This document shows, piece after piece, positions 1 through 11,620 of a DNA stretch of 64,000 nt. Numbering within the stretch: the first letter of the stretch is position 1; each line of letters opens with the position of its first letter. Origin of the DNA: Loripinus fragilis (lineage: Eukaryota; Mollusca; Bivalvia; Lucinida; Lucinidae). The notes under the pieces are model-generated. The model made no database searches, was not told where the DNA came from, and worked only from the letters and a program-made list of their open reading frames with translations. A program made the position numbers and the translations under genes. The stretch is taken from positions 71,198,593 to 71,262,592 of the forward strand of contig OZ026527.1 of assembly GCA_964019695.1 (NCBI GenBank), in the 5' to 3' direction.

Positions 1-596
1 ATACTTACGTCTGTGAGAGAAATATTTTGTTCCCCTGGTTTTCACCTTGCACCCGTATGAGCATTCAACCTTAAAGTTATGGCTTCAGTGGCAACTCGTG
101 TACATCAACACGGATATTATACATGAATGGTTCATGGCAGCCTCAGGACTTGTACTTTATCATTTAAAAAAATCTTACTAAATCATACTAATGCACGTTC
201 TTGTATTAATTCTTATTTATATTGTGATAAATTTGCATTAACATAACAAATCTATGTGAGTAAAAAATAAATGCTTCTACACAGAAAACAAATTTTAAAA
301 AAAAAAACGTTCAACCCAATTGTGTCATATACAACATTGAATGTTATTTATTTTATTGTTGTAACTTGGTGTAATAATCAATTGATCTTTATAAGAGTTC
401 GAGATCAAAACTACCAAATCATTTTGGTTGCTAAATTTGGCTGTTATGTTCACAAACAGTATAGACCCAGATGGGATGCCGAGTTCTGTGGCATCTCATT
501 TAGGTCAACACGGTTGGACCCATATATAGTATACTTTACATAAATGATCATAAATAGGTTCACCATTTTTTTTATTCTGGATAACGATAAACACTA
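1..596. other. AT-rich non-coding start of window
   Basis: No recognisable gene, repeat end or RNA was seen here. The one longer open frame (271-543, plus) is of low complexity at its start and matches no family I know, so I treat it as chance. Confidence 0.6.
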
Positions 597-1125
597 AAAC
601 AGGCACTTTCGCAAACAGTAAAGACTCAGATGAAATGTCACACAGGGCTATGACATTTCATCGGGTCTGCACTGTTTGCCAAGATAAAAGAAATAGTCTG
701 CGACGAAATATATCATTTTATAGACATTGTGACCGGCAACCCCTTAAAATACAAATGGACAACCCCATACTTATTGTATCAATATATTGGAATGAAAATG
801 GTTAAGACTAATCAGCCCAACCAGCTATAGAGACAAAATAAATTTTTGACATTTGGCAACCCCTTAAATTATAAAATGGACAATCCCATTCCAGTGGCGG
901 ATCAAGAGGGGTTTAGTGGGTTCGCTCGTACCCCCTTTTAAATATCCTATGAAAATGAAATAATTTGGTCGCAATGAGACCAAATTATTTCATTTTCATG
1001 GGATATTTAAGAAAAATGAGTTAAAATCAGCAAAATGAACCCCCACCCCTTTATACATATCAACCCCCTTTCTAGAAATCCTGGATCCGCCCCTGCATAC
1101 TTATTGTATCAATATGTAAGGGATA
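597..1125 (+). repeat. Dispersed ~230-bp repeat (CAAACAGT family), interrupted by a MITE
   Basis: The block starts with a self-complementary part: CAAACAGTAAAGACTCAGAT, a central ATTTCAT inverted pair, then GGTCTGCACTGTTTGCCAAG. It continues into a tail reading CAACCCCTTAAA and CATACTTATTGTATCAATAT. The tail occurs twice (from 729 and from 856), and a MITE (892-1095) splits the second copy. The same family recurs near 11041, 46965, 58141, 62755 and 63420, so it is an interspersed non-autonomous element. No coding potential. Confidence 0.65.
892..1095. mobile_element. MITE with CAGTGGCGGATC ends
   Basis: The ends read CAGTGGCGGATCAAG and (reverse complement) CAGGGGCGGATCCAG. The middle is a long inverted repeat around GACCAAATTATTTCATTTTC. 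CATTC precedes it and CATAC follows it. Uninterrupted copies of the host repeat carry CCCATAC at this point, so the insertion made a ~5-bp target duplication. CAG...CTG termini are typical of hAT-type non-autonomous elements. Relatives: 6676-6881 and 7609-7843. Confidence 0.75.
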
Positions 1126-1204
1126 GTCCATCAGGATGAAAGGGGATAAAGACTGCTACATGTACGCTTACTCACCATTTATTGTCTACAAATTCAAACT
1201 TTTA

Positions 1205-1885
1205 TCAGTGACCTGGTAGCGTCCACGCACCCTCCATTCGCCATACGGAAAAAGCATAACTGAGTCTTTCATGTGCCACATAATTACAACTGGACATTTT
1301 AGAGTCCTGTGTAGCGTCATCATTCCTTAGCACTTGATACAAAAAGTCAATATAACGTGTTGCTAGTTTCAATGTTTGGATTTTGCTAAGTTTGTCTGAC
1401 GGTAATGTAGGAATAATTGTCCTGAGTTGCGTGAACGCGTCGTTAAGAGACTGCGTTCGCTGACGTTCACGTACGTTAGCCATACAACGCTGAGTTTGAA
1501 GATCTTCGAATGACTGCGGACTTTTCCGCCTCTTCTTGTTAGCGGCATCAAATCCTTCCAGAGATCCATCCGGGGAAGACAGATTCTCCAAACTATCACT
1601 TCGCCGCGACATTTTTCGTTTCTGCGGTTTTGTCCGTGTGTCTATTCTCATACCACACTGAGAATCACTGTCTTCACTGAGCTCTTGTTTGATAGTAAAG
1701 TTTAACTCCATCTGCTGTTGTGAGATCTGGTATTGTTGCATCTCTGGCGACAGTTGTTGACTCTGAAATTTTGTCAACTTGGGTAGCGACTCTAGATTTA
1801 ACACATTGTTATCCATCATCGTTTGTTGTTCGGGAACCATTTCAAAGAATGGAAACACAGAATGCTTGAAGCATTCAATTGTCAA
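1205..1885 (-). CDS. twist: Twist family bHLH transcription factor
   Basis: A 226-residue single-exon frame. Seen: a Gln-rich, acidic N-terminal half, a basic cluster KKRRK (118-121 region), then a complete bHLH domain at about residues 131-187. Its basic region reads [19 protein letters not shown], and the helix-loop-helix runs [19 protein letters not shown] to YIDFLYQVL. The C-terminus has the WR motif (about 208-221, [13 protein letters not shown]). The [10 protein letters not shown] basic region plus the WR box is diagnostic of Twist among bHLH groups. Known role: DNA-binding dimer with E proteins at CANNTG sites, in mesoderm and mesenchyme specification. The start is uncertain: Met1 (1885), Met16 or Met23/24 could each be used, and no homologue-like sequence precedes the bHLH to decide. 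Length fits the family and no frame damage is seen. Promoter-like elements lie 200-350 bp upstream. Confidence 0.96.
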   Translation of the reverse strand: MTIECFKHSVFPFFEMVPEQQTMMDNNVLNLESLPKLTKFQSQQLSPEMQQYQISQQQMELNFTIKQELSEDSDSQCGMRIDTRTKPQKRKMSRRSDSLENLSSPDGSLEGFDAANKKRRKSPQSFEDLQTQRCMANVRERQRTQSLNDAFTQLRTIIPTLPSDKLSKIQTLKLATRYIDFLYQVLRNDDATQDSKMSSCNYVAHERLSYAFSVWRMEGAWTLPGH

Positions 1886-2089
1886 GCAGTTGTAGGATTT
1901 CCAGTATACTCCAAGTCAAAGTGAATCTTCAAACGTTTGGTACGTAAACAAATAAAAGTTTTAATGATCAAACTTGGTAAAATCCTTGAAAACTGTCAGA
2001 AAATATGATTGTTTTTCTCCACGTGCGAATACTAAGTGTTTAACTGTTAACTTGTGCCAAGTGTTAGCTCAACATTGCACACACATGTA

Positions 2090-2235
2090 ACATGGTATGG
2101 AACCAATTTATTCTCAGAGATATATATCTCCTGCAAGTCATAGAACAGTGGGCGGGGCTTAAGCCGGTTTCAAGACTATTTACTTTTCTTATTCGCAGGA
2201 TGTTTGACCACGTGCTGCGTAGCTTAGCCAATCAC
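2090..2235 (-). promoter_or_regulatory. twist: Candidate Twist promoter
   Basis: Read toward Twist on the minus strand, the order is: an inverted CCAAT box (2228-2232), a CACGTG E-box (2209-2214), a GC box GGGCGGGGC (2150-2158), and a palindromic TATA-like stretch (2117-2130). These would place transcription start near 2090-2100 and give a ~200-nt 5' leader. A second CACGTG lies in the leader at about 2019. This rests on motif order only. Confidence 0.4.
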
Positions 2236-2527
2236 ATCAGAAGAGTGTTTGCGCATGCCAGAAAGAAGATCGAATTACTGAAGCTCTGTAGCGATCGGAT
2301 CCAGATAAGAAACTATTTTGAATAACATTATAATATTTTATTAAATGTTCAGCCAAAATATGCTGTATTTTATGTGTTATGAAAATGCGGGCTAAATTTA
2401 TCAAAAGAAAAATTTAGAATATAATAAAGATATTTATTCTAGTAAATAATTTTGTTTGAACTGTTGTTTACTTCAGTCCCTGCAGATTGTTGCAGTGCTG
2501 ACCCTGAATTGAAATGTCACGTTCTGT

Positions 2528-2786
2528 CATGTGCGGATCCAGAGGGGGGACATGGCGTCCGGACCCCTGGAAAATTACTAAAATATAGGGTTCCTTAGCA
2601 ATACTGGTCCGGATCTCCTTAAAATCACAAAGCTACCAATCCAGCATTCAATGTTGAGCCATCATCAAATGGCGTTTCGCTGGCGGGCCGTTGATGGTCT
2701 GCTAATAATGGTATTTTCATCAAACTAAAAAAATACCGTTGTCAAAGTTGGACCCCCACTCACAAAATTTCCTGGATCCGCGCATG
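2528..2786. mobile_element. MITE with CATGYGCGGATCCAG ends
   Basis: Inverted termini read CATGTGCGGATCCAG at left and CATGCGCGGATCCAG at right. The interior carries GGTCCGGA motifs and CAGCATTCAATG. Two other copies occur (9694-9985 and, inverted, 56733-57024). The 9694 copy has a central palindrome, around GCCATTTAAATGGCG, that is partly lost here. Confidence 0.75.
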
Positions 2787-2989
2787 TTCAGTGACATTTC
2801 ATCTGGATCGTCACTGTTTGCCAAAAGTACAGATTTAGCTGCCTGTAAACAGGTTATCAAATCGTTCGTCAATAAGAAAAACAAAAATAAAGATAAACAG
2901 TGTAGACCCAGAAACTTCTTATAAAAATCTTATCAAGGTCCGCAATATTTGCGAAGATAAAAAATCTTAATAGGTAACGTTGTTTTTTA

Positions 2990-3147
2990 TTTGTACTTTT
3001 TTTTTTTTTTTTTTTTTTTTTTTGTTTGTTGTTGTTTTTTGTTTGTTTTTTTCTGCGGTTAATGATTTTAGATTATTGGGCAAGCTGAAATTCTAAAATG
3101 TAGCCCGCTCTTTGGTCTAGCGTGTTTGATGATGATCATTTCATTCC

Positions 3148-3192
<45 letters not shown>

Positions 3193-3423
3193 GTTTATGA
3201 TTTTAGATTATTGGCCAAACTAAAATTCTAAAATGTAGCCCGCTCTTTGGTCTAACGGGTTTGATGGTGTCCATATCATTCCATGAGAGAGAGAGAGAGA
3301 GAGAGAGAGGTTTATGATTTTAGATGATTGGTCAAACTAAAATTCTAAAATGTAGCCCGCTCTTTGGTCTAACGTGTTTGATGATGTCCATATCATTCTA
3401 AGAGAGAGAGAGAGAGAGAGAAG
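2990..3423 (+). repeat. Poly-T and three tandem units carrying (AG)n
   Basis: A poly-T tract at about 2998-3023 is followed by three tandem copies of a ~110-135-bp unit (from about 3055, 3191 and 3308). Each has TTATGATTTTAGAT, TGTAGCCCGCTCTTTGGTCT and an (AG)n run that shortens from copy to copy. A microsatellite-bearing tandem repeat with no coding content. Confidence 0.85.
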
Positions 3424-3910
3424 GGAGATAGATTCCAGTCCAGCATTCTTCGTTCTCTTGCGTGAATGCTGGGAATTTTTACACAGCTAACAACCTGTCA
3501 TGGAAGGCTGTAAATGTCGTGAGAATATCTCAGTCTGTCGGCCAAAAGTAATCCACTGACCCCCATTCCATTCCTAGAATTTACGACGTCACAACGACAC
3601 GCCCGTCAATAAGAAACGCTCTCCGGTAACGACATTTATGCCCAATTCGGTGTCAAATATTGCTAAGAAAATATTTCTTGATTTTGCGCAGTATACTTTG
3701 TGTTATACTCATTTATTTTCTACGTCTACACCGCAACGGAAAGTGGCACTTCTTTCTGTATGTCTGGGTCTGTTGATCAGACCCATATCAGACCCAACGT
3801 TGTGGACAAAAAGAATAGCTGGGTTTTTCGAAATGCGCGAAATATATAAATTGCAATTTCTATTTTTCGCCGCTTTTGAAGCGAGTTTGCACATGTTATT
3901 CATGTTTGTT

Positions 3911-4090
3911 TGATTTGATTCTTTATGTCCCACTAAAAAAAAAAAATTCAGCTACGTCGGGACGGGTTTTCCTGGGATGAACCGCAGTACTGAGCAAGGA
4001 TTAATGTGTATTGCTCAATGACACATCGCAGTGACGCCGATGAGGCTCGAACGCGCAACTCCTCAATCTCGAGACAAGCACTTAAACTAA
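3911..4090 (-). mobile_element. tRNA-derived SINE, minus strand
   Basis: Read on the minus strand, a tRNA-like head (inverted GAGGCTCGAACGCGCAACTC is the B-box side) is followed by a tail with GTACTG, AACC and the conserved end GGGACATAAAGAATCAAA. The same family is intact at 32861, 35163 (minus) and 47345. The copy has an internal poly-A run and a diverged head. Confidence 0.7.
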
Positions 4091-4504
4091 ATTACTTGGG
4101 CAGAAAAATCACGTGCGATTAAAGAAGTACAAGATCAGACTGCTATTCTATGAGCAGTCTGATCAGGGACTTTTTGTTTGCTGTCTTCAATAAATCATTT
4201 ATTGACAAAAATGATGGATTGATAAATTGATCACTTAGCCCTTCCAGTGCATTTCATTTAAGTGAAGTTCCCATTTTGAAAAGGAACGCAATTTAATAGA
4301 ATCACTGCTGGTTCCAGTACTCTCCCTTTGATGTGCGTAACCTTTTCCGAGTTCTGGCTACGTCATTGCTCAGAGTGGCGAATGTGATACATGTACCACA
4401 AGCCAATTCACGAGCTTTATACACAGTAAATAACGTAACATTTATCGCATTTGCGCATATACCATGCTGTCGTATCCAAACTTTGGTCTAAGTCTACATC
4501 TACA

Positions 4505-4715
4505 ATAAAACTTGTCTTAAGCGACCATTCAAAAATAGAAAAAAAAGATCTTAATGACAATGTGTAGCTTAATGAAGGTCAAAAGTATTGCAGAATGCTC
4601 CCATTGGAGCATTCTGCAATACTTTTGACATGCATTAAGCGATAATTGGTCTGGAAAATCAATTTTTGGTCTTTTTGAGAGTGGTTGTTTAGACAGGTTT
4701 AACTGCACATCCATA
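4505..4715. mobile_element. MITE with central palindrome GCAGAATGCTCC
   Basis: About 200 bp, built around a near-perfect inverted repeat (AAAGTATTGCAGAATGCTCC and its complement, around 4579-4630). It ends in AAGCGAC...TTAGACAGG. Copies: 57277-57480 (best ends, AAAACCT...AGGTTTTA), 41559-41755, and one broken by another element at 33910-34565. Non-coding. Confidence 0.75.
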
Positions 4716-4795
4716 CTTTGTGTACTTCATGAGCCATCGTTGCTCGACAGCACGATAAGTACCGAAATCTTGTGTGCTATGTTCTTAGGAGCGGG

Positions 4796-4895
4796 CTTAT
4801 TCTCTTTATCCTCTGCTTAGTACTGGTTCAACCCGGGACCCGTCCCGGCATGACTAAAAATTGTTGACTGGGACATAAAGAATCAAAACAAAGAC
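4796..4895 (+). mobile_element. 3' part of tRNA-derived SINE
   Basis: The segment TTAGTACTGGTTCAACCCGG ... TTGTTGACTGGGACATAAAG matches the tail of the SINEs at 35163 and 47345. The tRNA-like head is absent, as in a 5'-truncated copy. Confidence 0.6.
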
Positions 4896-4899
4896 AAAA

Positions 4900-5492
4900 A
4901 TATCGAAAGCGGGCTGTAGCTTCGGTCTCATAGTCAGTTTTATTTATGTCTGGAACGTGTTGGAACAGATAGCTCAAAGTCGGCCAATTATTTCCACTGA
5001 AATTTATCAAATTTCCATAATTTTATGAGGAGGCGTGTTCGATCTCTTTGATTTTGGAAGGAGGAGATGGTTTATGCTCAGAATATATACATTTTTTCGT
5101 ATTAAATTATATTTGAATTGGTGCTGGGCGGATCGTGGTAAGATCAAGGGTTCATCAATGCAGGGCATTCTTTTAATCAATTAAAATAGATAAATGAATA
5201 AAAAGTAAAACTAAGACCGCACTAGCTCCATCGTTTACAAAATAATAGCTTGAAGTTCGGTCCTTAGATCACTTCAATAGCCTAAAACCGAAAACTCACG
5301 ATGCCATTGTGATATAGCTATATGTGTTTTGGAGGGTTTAAGGACCAAACTTAACTATGCACATGTATGATTGCGAATTCTAGACGAATTTATCTCCCAA
5401 ATTCTTGAGTGGAACTCTTACCGTGTTTACGGTATGCACACAACCTCATATTCGTTAATCTAACACCATTTTAGATGTTTAAATGCTGATAC

Positions 5493-5528
<36 letters not shown>

Positions 5529-6370
5529 GCCATTTGCATATAGTGTTGTGTATGTAGCGACATTTCGTTGTCCAAAGTGCATCTTGGGTCAAGGAGGTGG
5601 GATGCATCTATAAACGAAAATCACTGAAGTGACACCCACCGCTGGGTAAATTGTAAAGTCAAATTATGAGTGAATGCCATGCTAGTTTTGAAAAAAATAC
5701 TGAAATATTAATATGGGTGTCTTTCAATCCGAAAAGTTTTAGGTTTTCTCTAGAGTACGTACGAAATCTGGATGAAAACGTAAGATTTTATTAACATTGG
5801 GGATATTTGAAACTATCTTGAACATGTACGTCTTATAGCTAGATCTACTTCAAAGTGTCCTGTTTAAGTTGGCATATATCATAAAGTTTGAACAAAAAAT
5901 AAATAGACAAACAAACAATATGAAGTAAGTATATTTCCTTCCGGAATCTGGTACCCCACGACTGCATTGCATAACTTAGACCGCTTGACTCAGCGGTGGC
6001 CGGATGCACTTACGCGCTATGGGTACTTGAAAATATAATTCTGTTTTCTAAACCCGCCAGATATTAACAGCTAGGTGTGAAAACTAACAGATATGCTACA
6101 CTTACTTAAGAAATAAAGAAAGATTTTCAACAGGTCGTTAATGATTTAATAGAATTAGTGATGCAAAGTGTTTGTTTTTGTGCGTTTGGTTCGCAGCGAT
6201 TCATCTCGTGTCGAGTTTCGAGATTTATGAGTCGGTAGCGTTATTTGATTTGGAAACATTAGCGTTGGCGCGAATATAGCGCTGGGTCTGCTAGTCCTTA
6301 AAGCACCAATCACGACTGCAGCAGACAACAAATTTTGCGACATCTTTCCCAATTTCCGAACAAAAATAAG
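4900..6370. other. Intergenic stretch with (TAA)n
   Basis: The only clear features are a (TAA)n microsatellite at about 5493-5527 and scattered AT-rich sequence. No exon, RNA gene or element end was recognised. Confidence 0.55.
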
Positions 6371-6377
6371 GTATGAT

Positions 6378-6420
6378 ATTTCATGAGAATCGTCTGCCAG
6401 CAGACGATTCTCATGAAATA
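6378..6420. repeat. 21-bp perfect hairpin
   Basis: The arms TATTTCATGAGAATCGTCTGC and its exact reverse complement are separated by one base. Similar CGTCTGCTG-type sequence occurs around 6467 and near 26520, which suggests the inner palindrome of a decayed element. Confidence 0.8.
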
Positions 6421-6675
6421 GCATCCTTAATTTGTTATTTTTGAAAAAGCGGCAAACTTTGAAACTGTCGTCTGCTGCAAATTATTGGTTGCGCTGCTTC
6501 TGTTAAATTTGGAATTTATGGTCCCTAGAATCAACATTTATTACACCCGAAAGGGAGTCTACAAAACGGTACCGAACGCAGCAAACAAGAAAACAACAAA
6601 ATATAGAGGTCGATTTCTCATAAGTTTTGAAAAATTGTTTATGTTGCTGCTGTTAGGCATTGATCAGGCATTGAT

Positions 6676-6881
6676 CAGGGTCGGATCCAGGATTTCTGGA
6701 AATGGGGTTCATATGTATAAATATGTGGGGGTTTGCTTTGCTAGTTTTATCTCCTTTTTCTTAAATATCCCTGGTCTCACTGAGACCAAATTAATCATAG
6801 GATATTTAAACAGGAGGGCGGGGGAGGGGCGAGGAGCGGGGTTCAAACGAACTCCCTGAGCCCCCTCTGGATCCGCCACTG
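6676..6881. mobile_element. MITE with CAGTGGCGGATCCAG ends
   Basis: The left end is CAGGGTCGGATCCAG and the right end (reverse complement) CAGTGGCGGATCCAG. Between are GGGGTTCATATG, a shortened central palindrome around GGTCTCACTGAGACC, and a GGAGGGG-rich right arm. Flanks TTGAT and ATGAT look like a diverged 5-bp target duplication. Confidence 0.75.
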
Positions 6882-7308
6882 ATGATTGACTCAAGTCATA
6901 AGAAAACGATTTTTGTAGAATGTAGGATACAAAGACGCAGAACAGCCTGCGTGAGACCAGTCTGGTCTGGGTTGAATATGGGTAGTTTTGTTATATAGCA
7001 CACATACTACTCAACATAAGTTTAGCAAGGATTTTAATATCGCATCCAGGTTTGAATGAATATGAAACATTTTATTTGGTGTAAATCAACAAATATGCGG
7101 ATCTTTAAATAAATATTTTTTTCGTGAAATTCTCGCGAAAAATTCCTATTTTACAGTATCTTAACGTTCGTTGAGAGTTAAATACCAACAAAACTTCGCT
7201 GGGGAAGATGTGGTTCTCCATCAATTTCTTACACTGTCCTAATTACATTGTAGGTTCGAATCAAGCAGGCATCCAAACATCAAAGGTTTTCGCCCTTATG
7301 CCGCCACT

Positions 7309-7330
7309 TGTTGTTGTTGTTGTTGTTGTT
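7309..7330 (+). repeat. (GTT)n microsatellite
   Basis: About seven GTT units in an otherwise unique AT-rich stretch. Confidence 0.8.
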
Positions 7331-7608
7331 TGTCCTGAAAATGTCGTCTACACTCTACGTCACTTCAGACTGGATTTTTTATGGAAGCAACACACTGAAC
7401 ACTGAACTGACTGCTCCCTTGGTAGCAGTATGACCTGGGTCCATATAGTTAACAATAATATAAGATACTTAAGAACCTAAACAAATGAGAGGAGCAGGCG
7501 ATAAAAGTCGTGTTTGCGTGTATCTAGTCACAAATTCAGAAAGACATGTTTCCTGTGTGACGAAGTCCCTATGCATAGGCCAGGATAATTTTGTTCCATA
7601 TCGCATAT

Positions 7609-7843
7609 TAGGGGCGGTTCAAGCATTTCTAAAAAAGGTGTGTCATATTATAATGGTGTGTGTGGGGGGAATGGGTTCGCTTTGCTGATTTTATCTCATT
7701 TTTCTTAAATATCCCATGAAAATTGAAATAATTTGGTCTCACTGAGACCAACTTATTTCATTTTCATAGGATATTCAAAAACAGGGGGTGGGGAGGTGAG
7801 TTCTTCACTCGAACCCTCTGAACCCCCTCTGGATCCGCCACTG
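7609..7843. mobile_element. MITE with CATAT target duplication
   Basis: Same family as 892-1095. The right end (reverse complement) is CAGTGGCGGATCCAG and the left end is diverged (TAGGGGCGGTTCAAG). The centre is the AAATTATTTCATTTTC-type palindrome around GGTCTCACTGAGACC. Exact direct repeats CATAT flank it (7604-7608 and 7844-7848), the clearest 5-bp target duplication of this family here. Confidence 0.85.
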
Positions 7844-7849
7844 CATATG

Positions 7850-8680
7850 CACAAACGCCTCCATTAAACAAGTTAAACGCCCGTGTTGATGTATCTAACG
7901 CGACTAGAGGTTTGACTCCTGGTCCTGAGTTCTCATCTACATTCAAACTTAATGTATGCAGGCTCTGACGAGTTTGCACAATTTCTGGTTTTGCTGCTCG
8001 CCGAATGAGGCCGATGCGATAAGTAACCGAAATATTATATGTTAGCCCAGTTAATGGATGAAAGCATCACATTGCGTCATATATGTACTGCAAATGCGCA
8101 AATAATATGCAAAAATGTGCGCTAATGATGCAAGAAAAAGTGCGGAAAAGATAAACCAAAGTGCGCTAATGCAGTGCGTCGTCTCATAAAGCTCTTTTCC
8201 TAAAGGATTTTTTTTCTGCATCTTATTTATAAACTCTCTTGAAACTTTATTTACTAAAACACTCTATATTCCAAGTATATCGCGCAGTATGGAACATAAC
8301 CGAAATTGACATTAAAAAGTGATGCCGAATTCTATGTTTCCGGTTCAAGCCAAAAACTTCAGGATTTCCCACGTCAGATGTTTTGGTTCTTAAATTCCCA
8401 GTTCTTCGCGGGGTGAACCTGTCGTCGACAGAACTAACTAAAAAGTATAGACCTCACAGCTACTGCGACTGGTATAGCTACTCCTTTTGGTAAATTCTTC
8501 ACAAACTGCCTGAAAAATAGACTTATGCAAGTCTCCTTCTAATATTTTTTATTTGAAAGATATTTATGAAATATATTTCACTTCATGTATTTGAGTTCTT
8601 TAAGGCTAAATTAATGCCAGTGCTATTAGAGAGGACTGAATGTGATTTTGTACTACATGTACATTATATGAAGTAAAAAG
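7850..8680. other. Unannotated intergenic sequence
   Basis: No gene or repeat was recognised. TGCGCTAATG occurs more than once around 8110-8170, which may be a short decayed repeat. Confidence 0.5.
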
Positions 8681-8683
8681 AGA

Positions 8684-8908
8684 CGCGACATGAGATTTCC
8701 AACAATGTGGTATGTACGACCAGCAAAGCCTCAGATCAGCCCGCGCATACGCGCAGACTGATCAGAGCCTTTGCTAGTCGCTTCAATATTCTATGAGTTT
8801 TAAGCTACTGACTGAACATCCTTTAGAGTATCTAAGCTTAAAGAGAGGCTGCACAGGCTCATCTGAGTCTACTTTGTCAAAATGCCACATTGTTGGAAAT
8901 CACGTGTC
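8684..8908. mobile_element. Palindromic ~230-bp element (GAGATTTCCAACAATGTGG)
   Basis: The ends are inverted copies of ATGAGATTTCCAACAATGTG. The middle has a palindrome (CAGATCAGCCCGCGCATACG ... GACTGATCAGAG) and an AAGAGAGGCTGCACAGGCTC segment. Four copies exist in the window: here, 27576-27812, 46724-46958 and 52210-52452. Non-autonomous, hairpin-forming, non-coding. Confidence 0.8.
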
Positions 8909-9016
8909 AATTGGCATTAGAGACTGAATATCAGTCTGCCTAAAAAACTATATCTTCACAAACTCTCTAGGGGATAACTTCACAAATCTTTTGCAAGTAT
9001 TTGTAATTTCACACTT

Positions 9017-9575
9017 CCACGACTTCGTAAATTTCACAATGTGGAGAAATGGTACCAATTCCTCACAGCACGTGAAAAATTGGTACCAATACGGTCACAT
9101 ATTTCGTACCAATACCCCACATTTTGTGAAAAATACGCAGGAAGTCTTTCATGTAGCATACATGCATATTCCTCACATTGATAAAATAACCCCAAAGCTG
9201 TTGCATTTGCATATTTGGTACCAACGTTTCACTGTGTGGGGAGTTGGTACCAGTTCCTCACAAGTGTGAGGATTTGGTACAAAATTTCCCATATGACGAT
9301 TTGATACCAATTTTTACAGATGTGAGGATTTGGTTCAAATTTTTCACATGTGACGATTTGATACCAGTTTTTACAGATGTGAGGATTTGGTACCGATTCT
9401 TCACCTTTGTGGAAACTTGAGAACTTCACATGTTAAAAAATAAAATATTGGAAATTTGAGCACATATTTTCCCCCACAAAAATTAGCGAAATTGACCATA
9501 TGTTCATTTGACATTGCCAAAAGTGACGTATTGGTACCAATTCTTCACATTGTGTGAAATTTACGAAGTGTTTCA
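9017..9575. mobile_element. Foldback element with internal GGTACCAAT repeats
   Basis: The ends are inverted copies of ACTTCGTAAATTTCAC plus AATTGGTACCAAT (left about 9021-9060, right about 9535-9570). Inside, a ~45-bp unit with GTGAGGATTTGGTACC and GTGACGATTTGATACC repeats several times in both orientations. Short open frames on both strands here are read from the repeat and are not genes. Confidence 0.8.
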
Positions 9576-9693
9576 TCTGCGGTTCAACAAGGGTACGTGC
9601 TGTATATCAACCTTCGAGTAAGTAACAATTTTGTTCATCTTATTTCGTATAATGCTTTTTTCGCAAGGAACATATCAAAAATTCATTCAAGGT

Positions 9694-9985
9694 CATGTGC
9701 GGATCCAGAGGGGGACAGGGGGTCCGGACCCCCCTGGAAATTACAAAAATATAGTGTTTCTTAGCAATACTGGTCCGGATCCCCTTAAAATCACAAAGCT
9801 ATCGATCCAGCATTCAATTTTGGGCCAGCATCGGCCCACCAGCGAAACGCCATTTAAATGGCGTTTCGCTGGCGGGCCGTTAATGGTCCGCTAATAGTGG
9901 TATTTGAATCCTTCCTCCCCTCATCAAACTTAAAAAAATTGTCAAAGTTGGACCCCCTCTGACAAACTTTCTGGATCCGCGCATG
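9694..9985. mobile_element. MITE with CATGYGCGGATCCAG ends, best copy
   Basis: Left end CATGTGCGGATCCAG, right end (reverse complement) CATGCGCGGATCCAG. GGGGGTCCGGACCCCC and GGTCCGGATCCCC follow, with a central palindrome around CGCCATTTAAATGGCG. Full-length relative of 2528-2786. Confidence 0.85.
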
Positions 9986-11040
9986 AAAGTGTAAACTAAG
10001 CTAAGAGTCATAAATTCTGGGAGTGAAGAAACAGTAAGCCTAATGATCATAAAGTGAAAATCTTACCAAAACATATAATACAGCATCAAAGTTTAGCTGA
10101 AGGCTCTTTGGCCATCATTTCATGATATGGATTGATATATTGGTTACAAATGTACACCGGTCATGAGAAAGCCAATCTCACGGAATCGCTTTTGAACGAA
10201 ATTGCATGTTCATGTACATAACATGCATGGGTAGAAGTTTCCAGGATTATTCCTAGATTTTGAGGATGGCTTTCCACAGAATGATCCAGAATGCCAGTCT
10301 CAAACTAGAACTTGACTTTCGACCCCCTCAAAAACAGATGGCTACCTGTTGGTGCCAGAAGGATCGAAATATCACTCAATGGCGTAGCCAGAACGCTGAA
10401 AACGTTACGCACATCAAAGGGAGACTACTGGGTTAAGAAAAGATTCTCGTCAATTGCGTCTCTTTTCAAAATGTGAACTTCTCTTAAAGGAACGAATTTG
10501 CTCCCAAAGGAAGCGAATCCTTCCCTTTATGAGCAGTTCCATATAGTACCACATTAGGTCACCTCCCTTGAATGTTACTATTTTCATCACGCACGTGCGT
10601 AACTGCGTAATGAGAGCTACGCCAATGTCACTAATTAATGCAATTTAGCTAGCGTCAAAGTTATTGTACATGATACAAAATGTACATTACCACATAGTAC
10701 AAGCTTCATCAAAATATCTGCAATAGTTTTCAAGTTTTAGAGAGTACTATCAAAGGGACATAAACCGAAAATGGACAAGCCAGAGTTAAAGATCTTGTAT
10801 ATGTCAAGTTGTCTTATCACATATAAAAATGTTTGGAGTTCCAAAAAAATATCTTTAACGGTTTTCAAGTTATAGAACAGAACGTTCAGTTCCAGCTGCT
10901 CTATTTCAAAATGTATCCATGTTCAGTACTACACACTGCTTCGGACCCAGTAATGGAAGCACACAAACCTATTCATTTCTTTAAATTATCAGAGAGGCAC
11001 ATTGACTTGACGGTTGATTTTTTTTAACCTTTTGTATAAT

Positions 11041-11260
11041 GCTGTACTTTGGCAAACAGTGAAGACCCAGATCAAATGACACATGATGCGGCATTTCATT
11101 AGGGTCTACACTATTTGCTAAGACAAAAACGGGTATGACATACAATTTTTATTTGAAAATTATAACCTGTGACCCCGGTATGTGTACAATGGACCTGCCC
11201 ATGTCTATAGTATCAAACCAGAAGGAAGAACTCATTAGTGTAGAAAGGGTTAAGAACCCC
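11041..11260 (+). repeat. Dispersed ~220-bp repeat (CAAACAGT family)
   Basis: TTTGGCAAACAGTGAAGACC begins it. An inverted centre (AAATGACACATGATGCGGCA) and GGTCTACACTATTTGC follow, then the tail TGTACAATGGACC ... GGAAGAACTCATTAGTG. Same family as 597-1125, 46965, 58141, 62755 and 63420. Confidence 0.75.
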
Positions 11261-11318
11261 CCTCAGAGACAAATGATCTTTTTTTCTCGTAGAATGACCC
11301 AATTTATTGAGAATATTT

Positions 11319-11590
11319 AAAGAACCTGAGCCCGGAATTACAATGCCTCCTTAAAGTTAAGGAAGACTTAAGTTAAGTATTGATTTTTCAGGATGCGAAA
11401 ATTAACGTTTCAAACTGATCAAAATCAAAATAGTTTCATTTTTTCTGAAGATCACAATTAGCGCATCGATCCAGGCAATTTATTTAGCATTTAATATAGC
11501 ATGTTGAAATATTAATACTTAACTTAAGCCTTCCTTAACTTTAAGGAGGCATTGTAATTCCGGGGCATTGTGAACTTTCCGGGTTCTTGA
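11319..11590. mobile_element. MITE with long terminal inverted repeats
   Basis: Arms of about 50 bp (left from CCCGGAATTACAATGCCTCC to CTTAAGTTAAGTATT; right its near-exact complement ending about 11565) enclose ~130 bp. A shorter outer match (AAGAACC and GGTTCTT) extends it to about 11319-11590. Non-coding, hairpin-forming. Confidence 0.85.
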
Positions 11591-11620
11591 GATCGACTCC
11601 TACTGAGATATATGGAGAAG

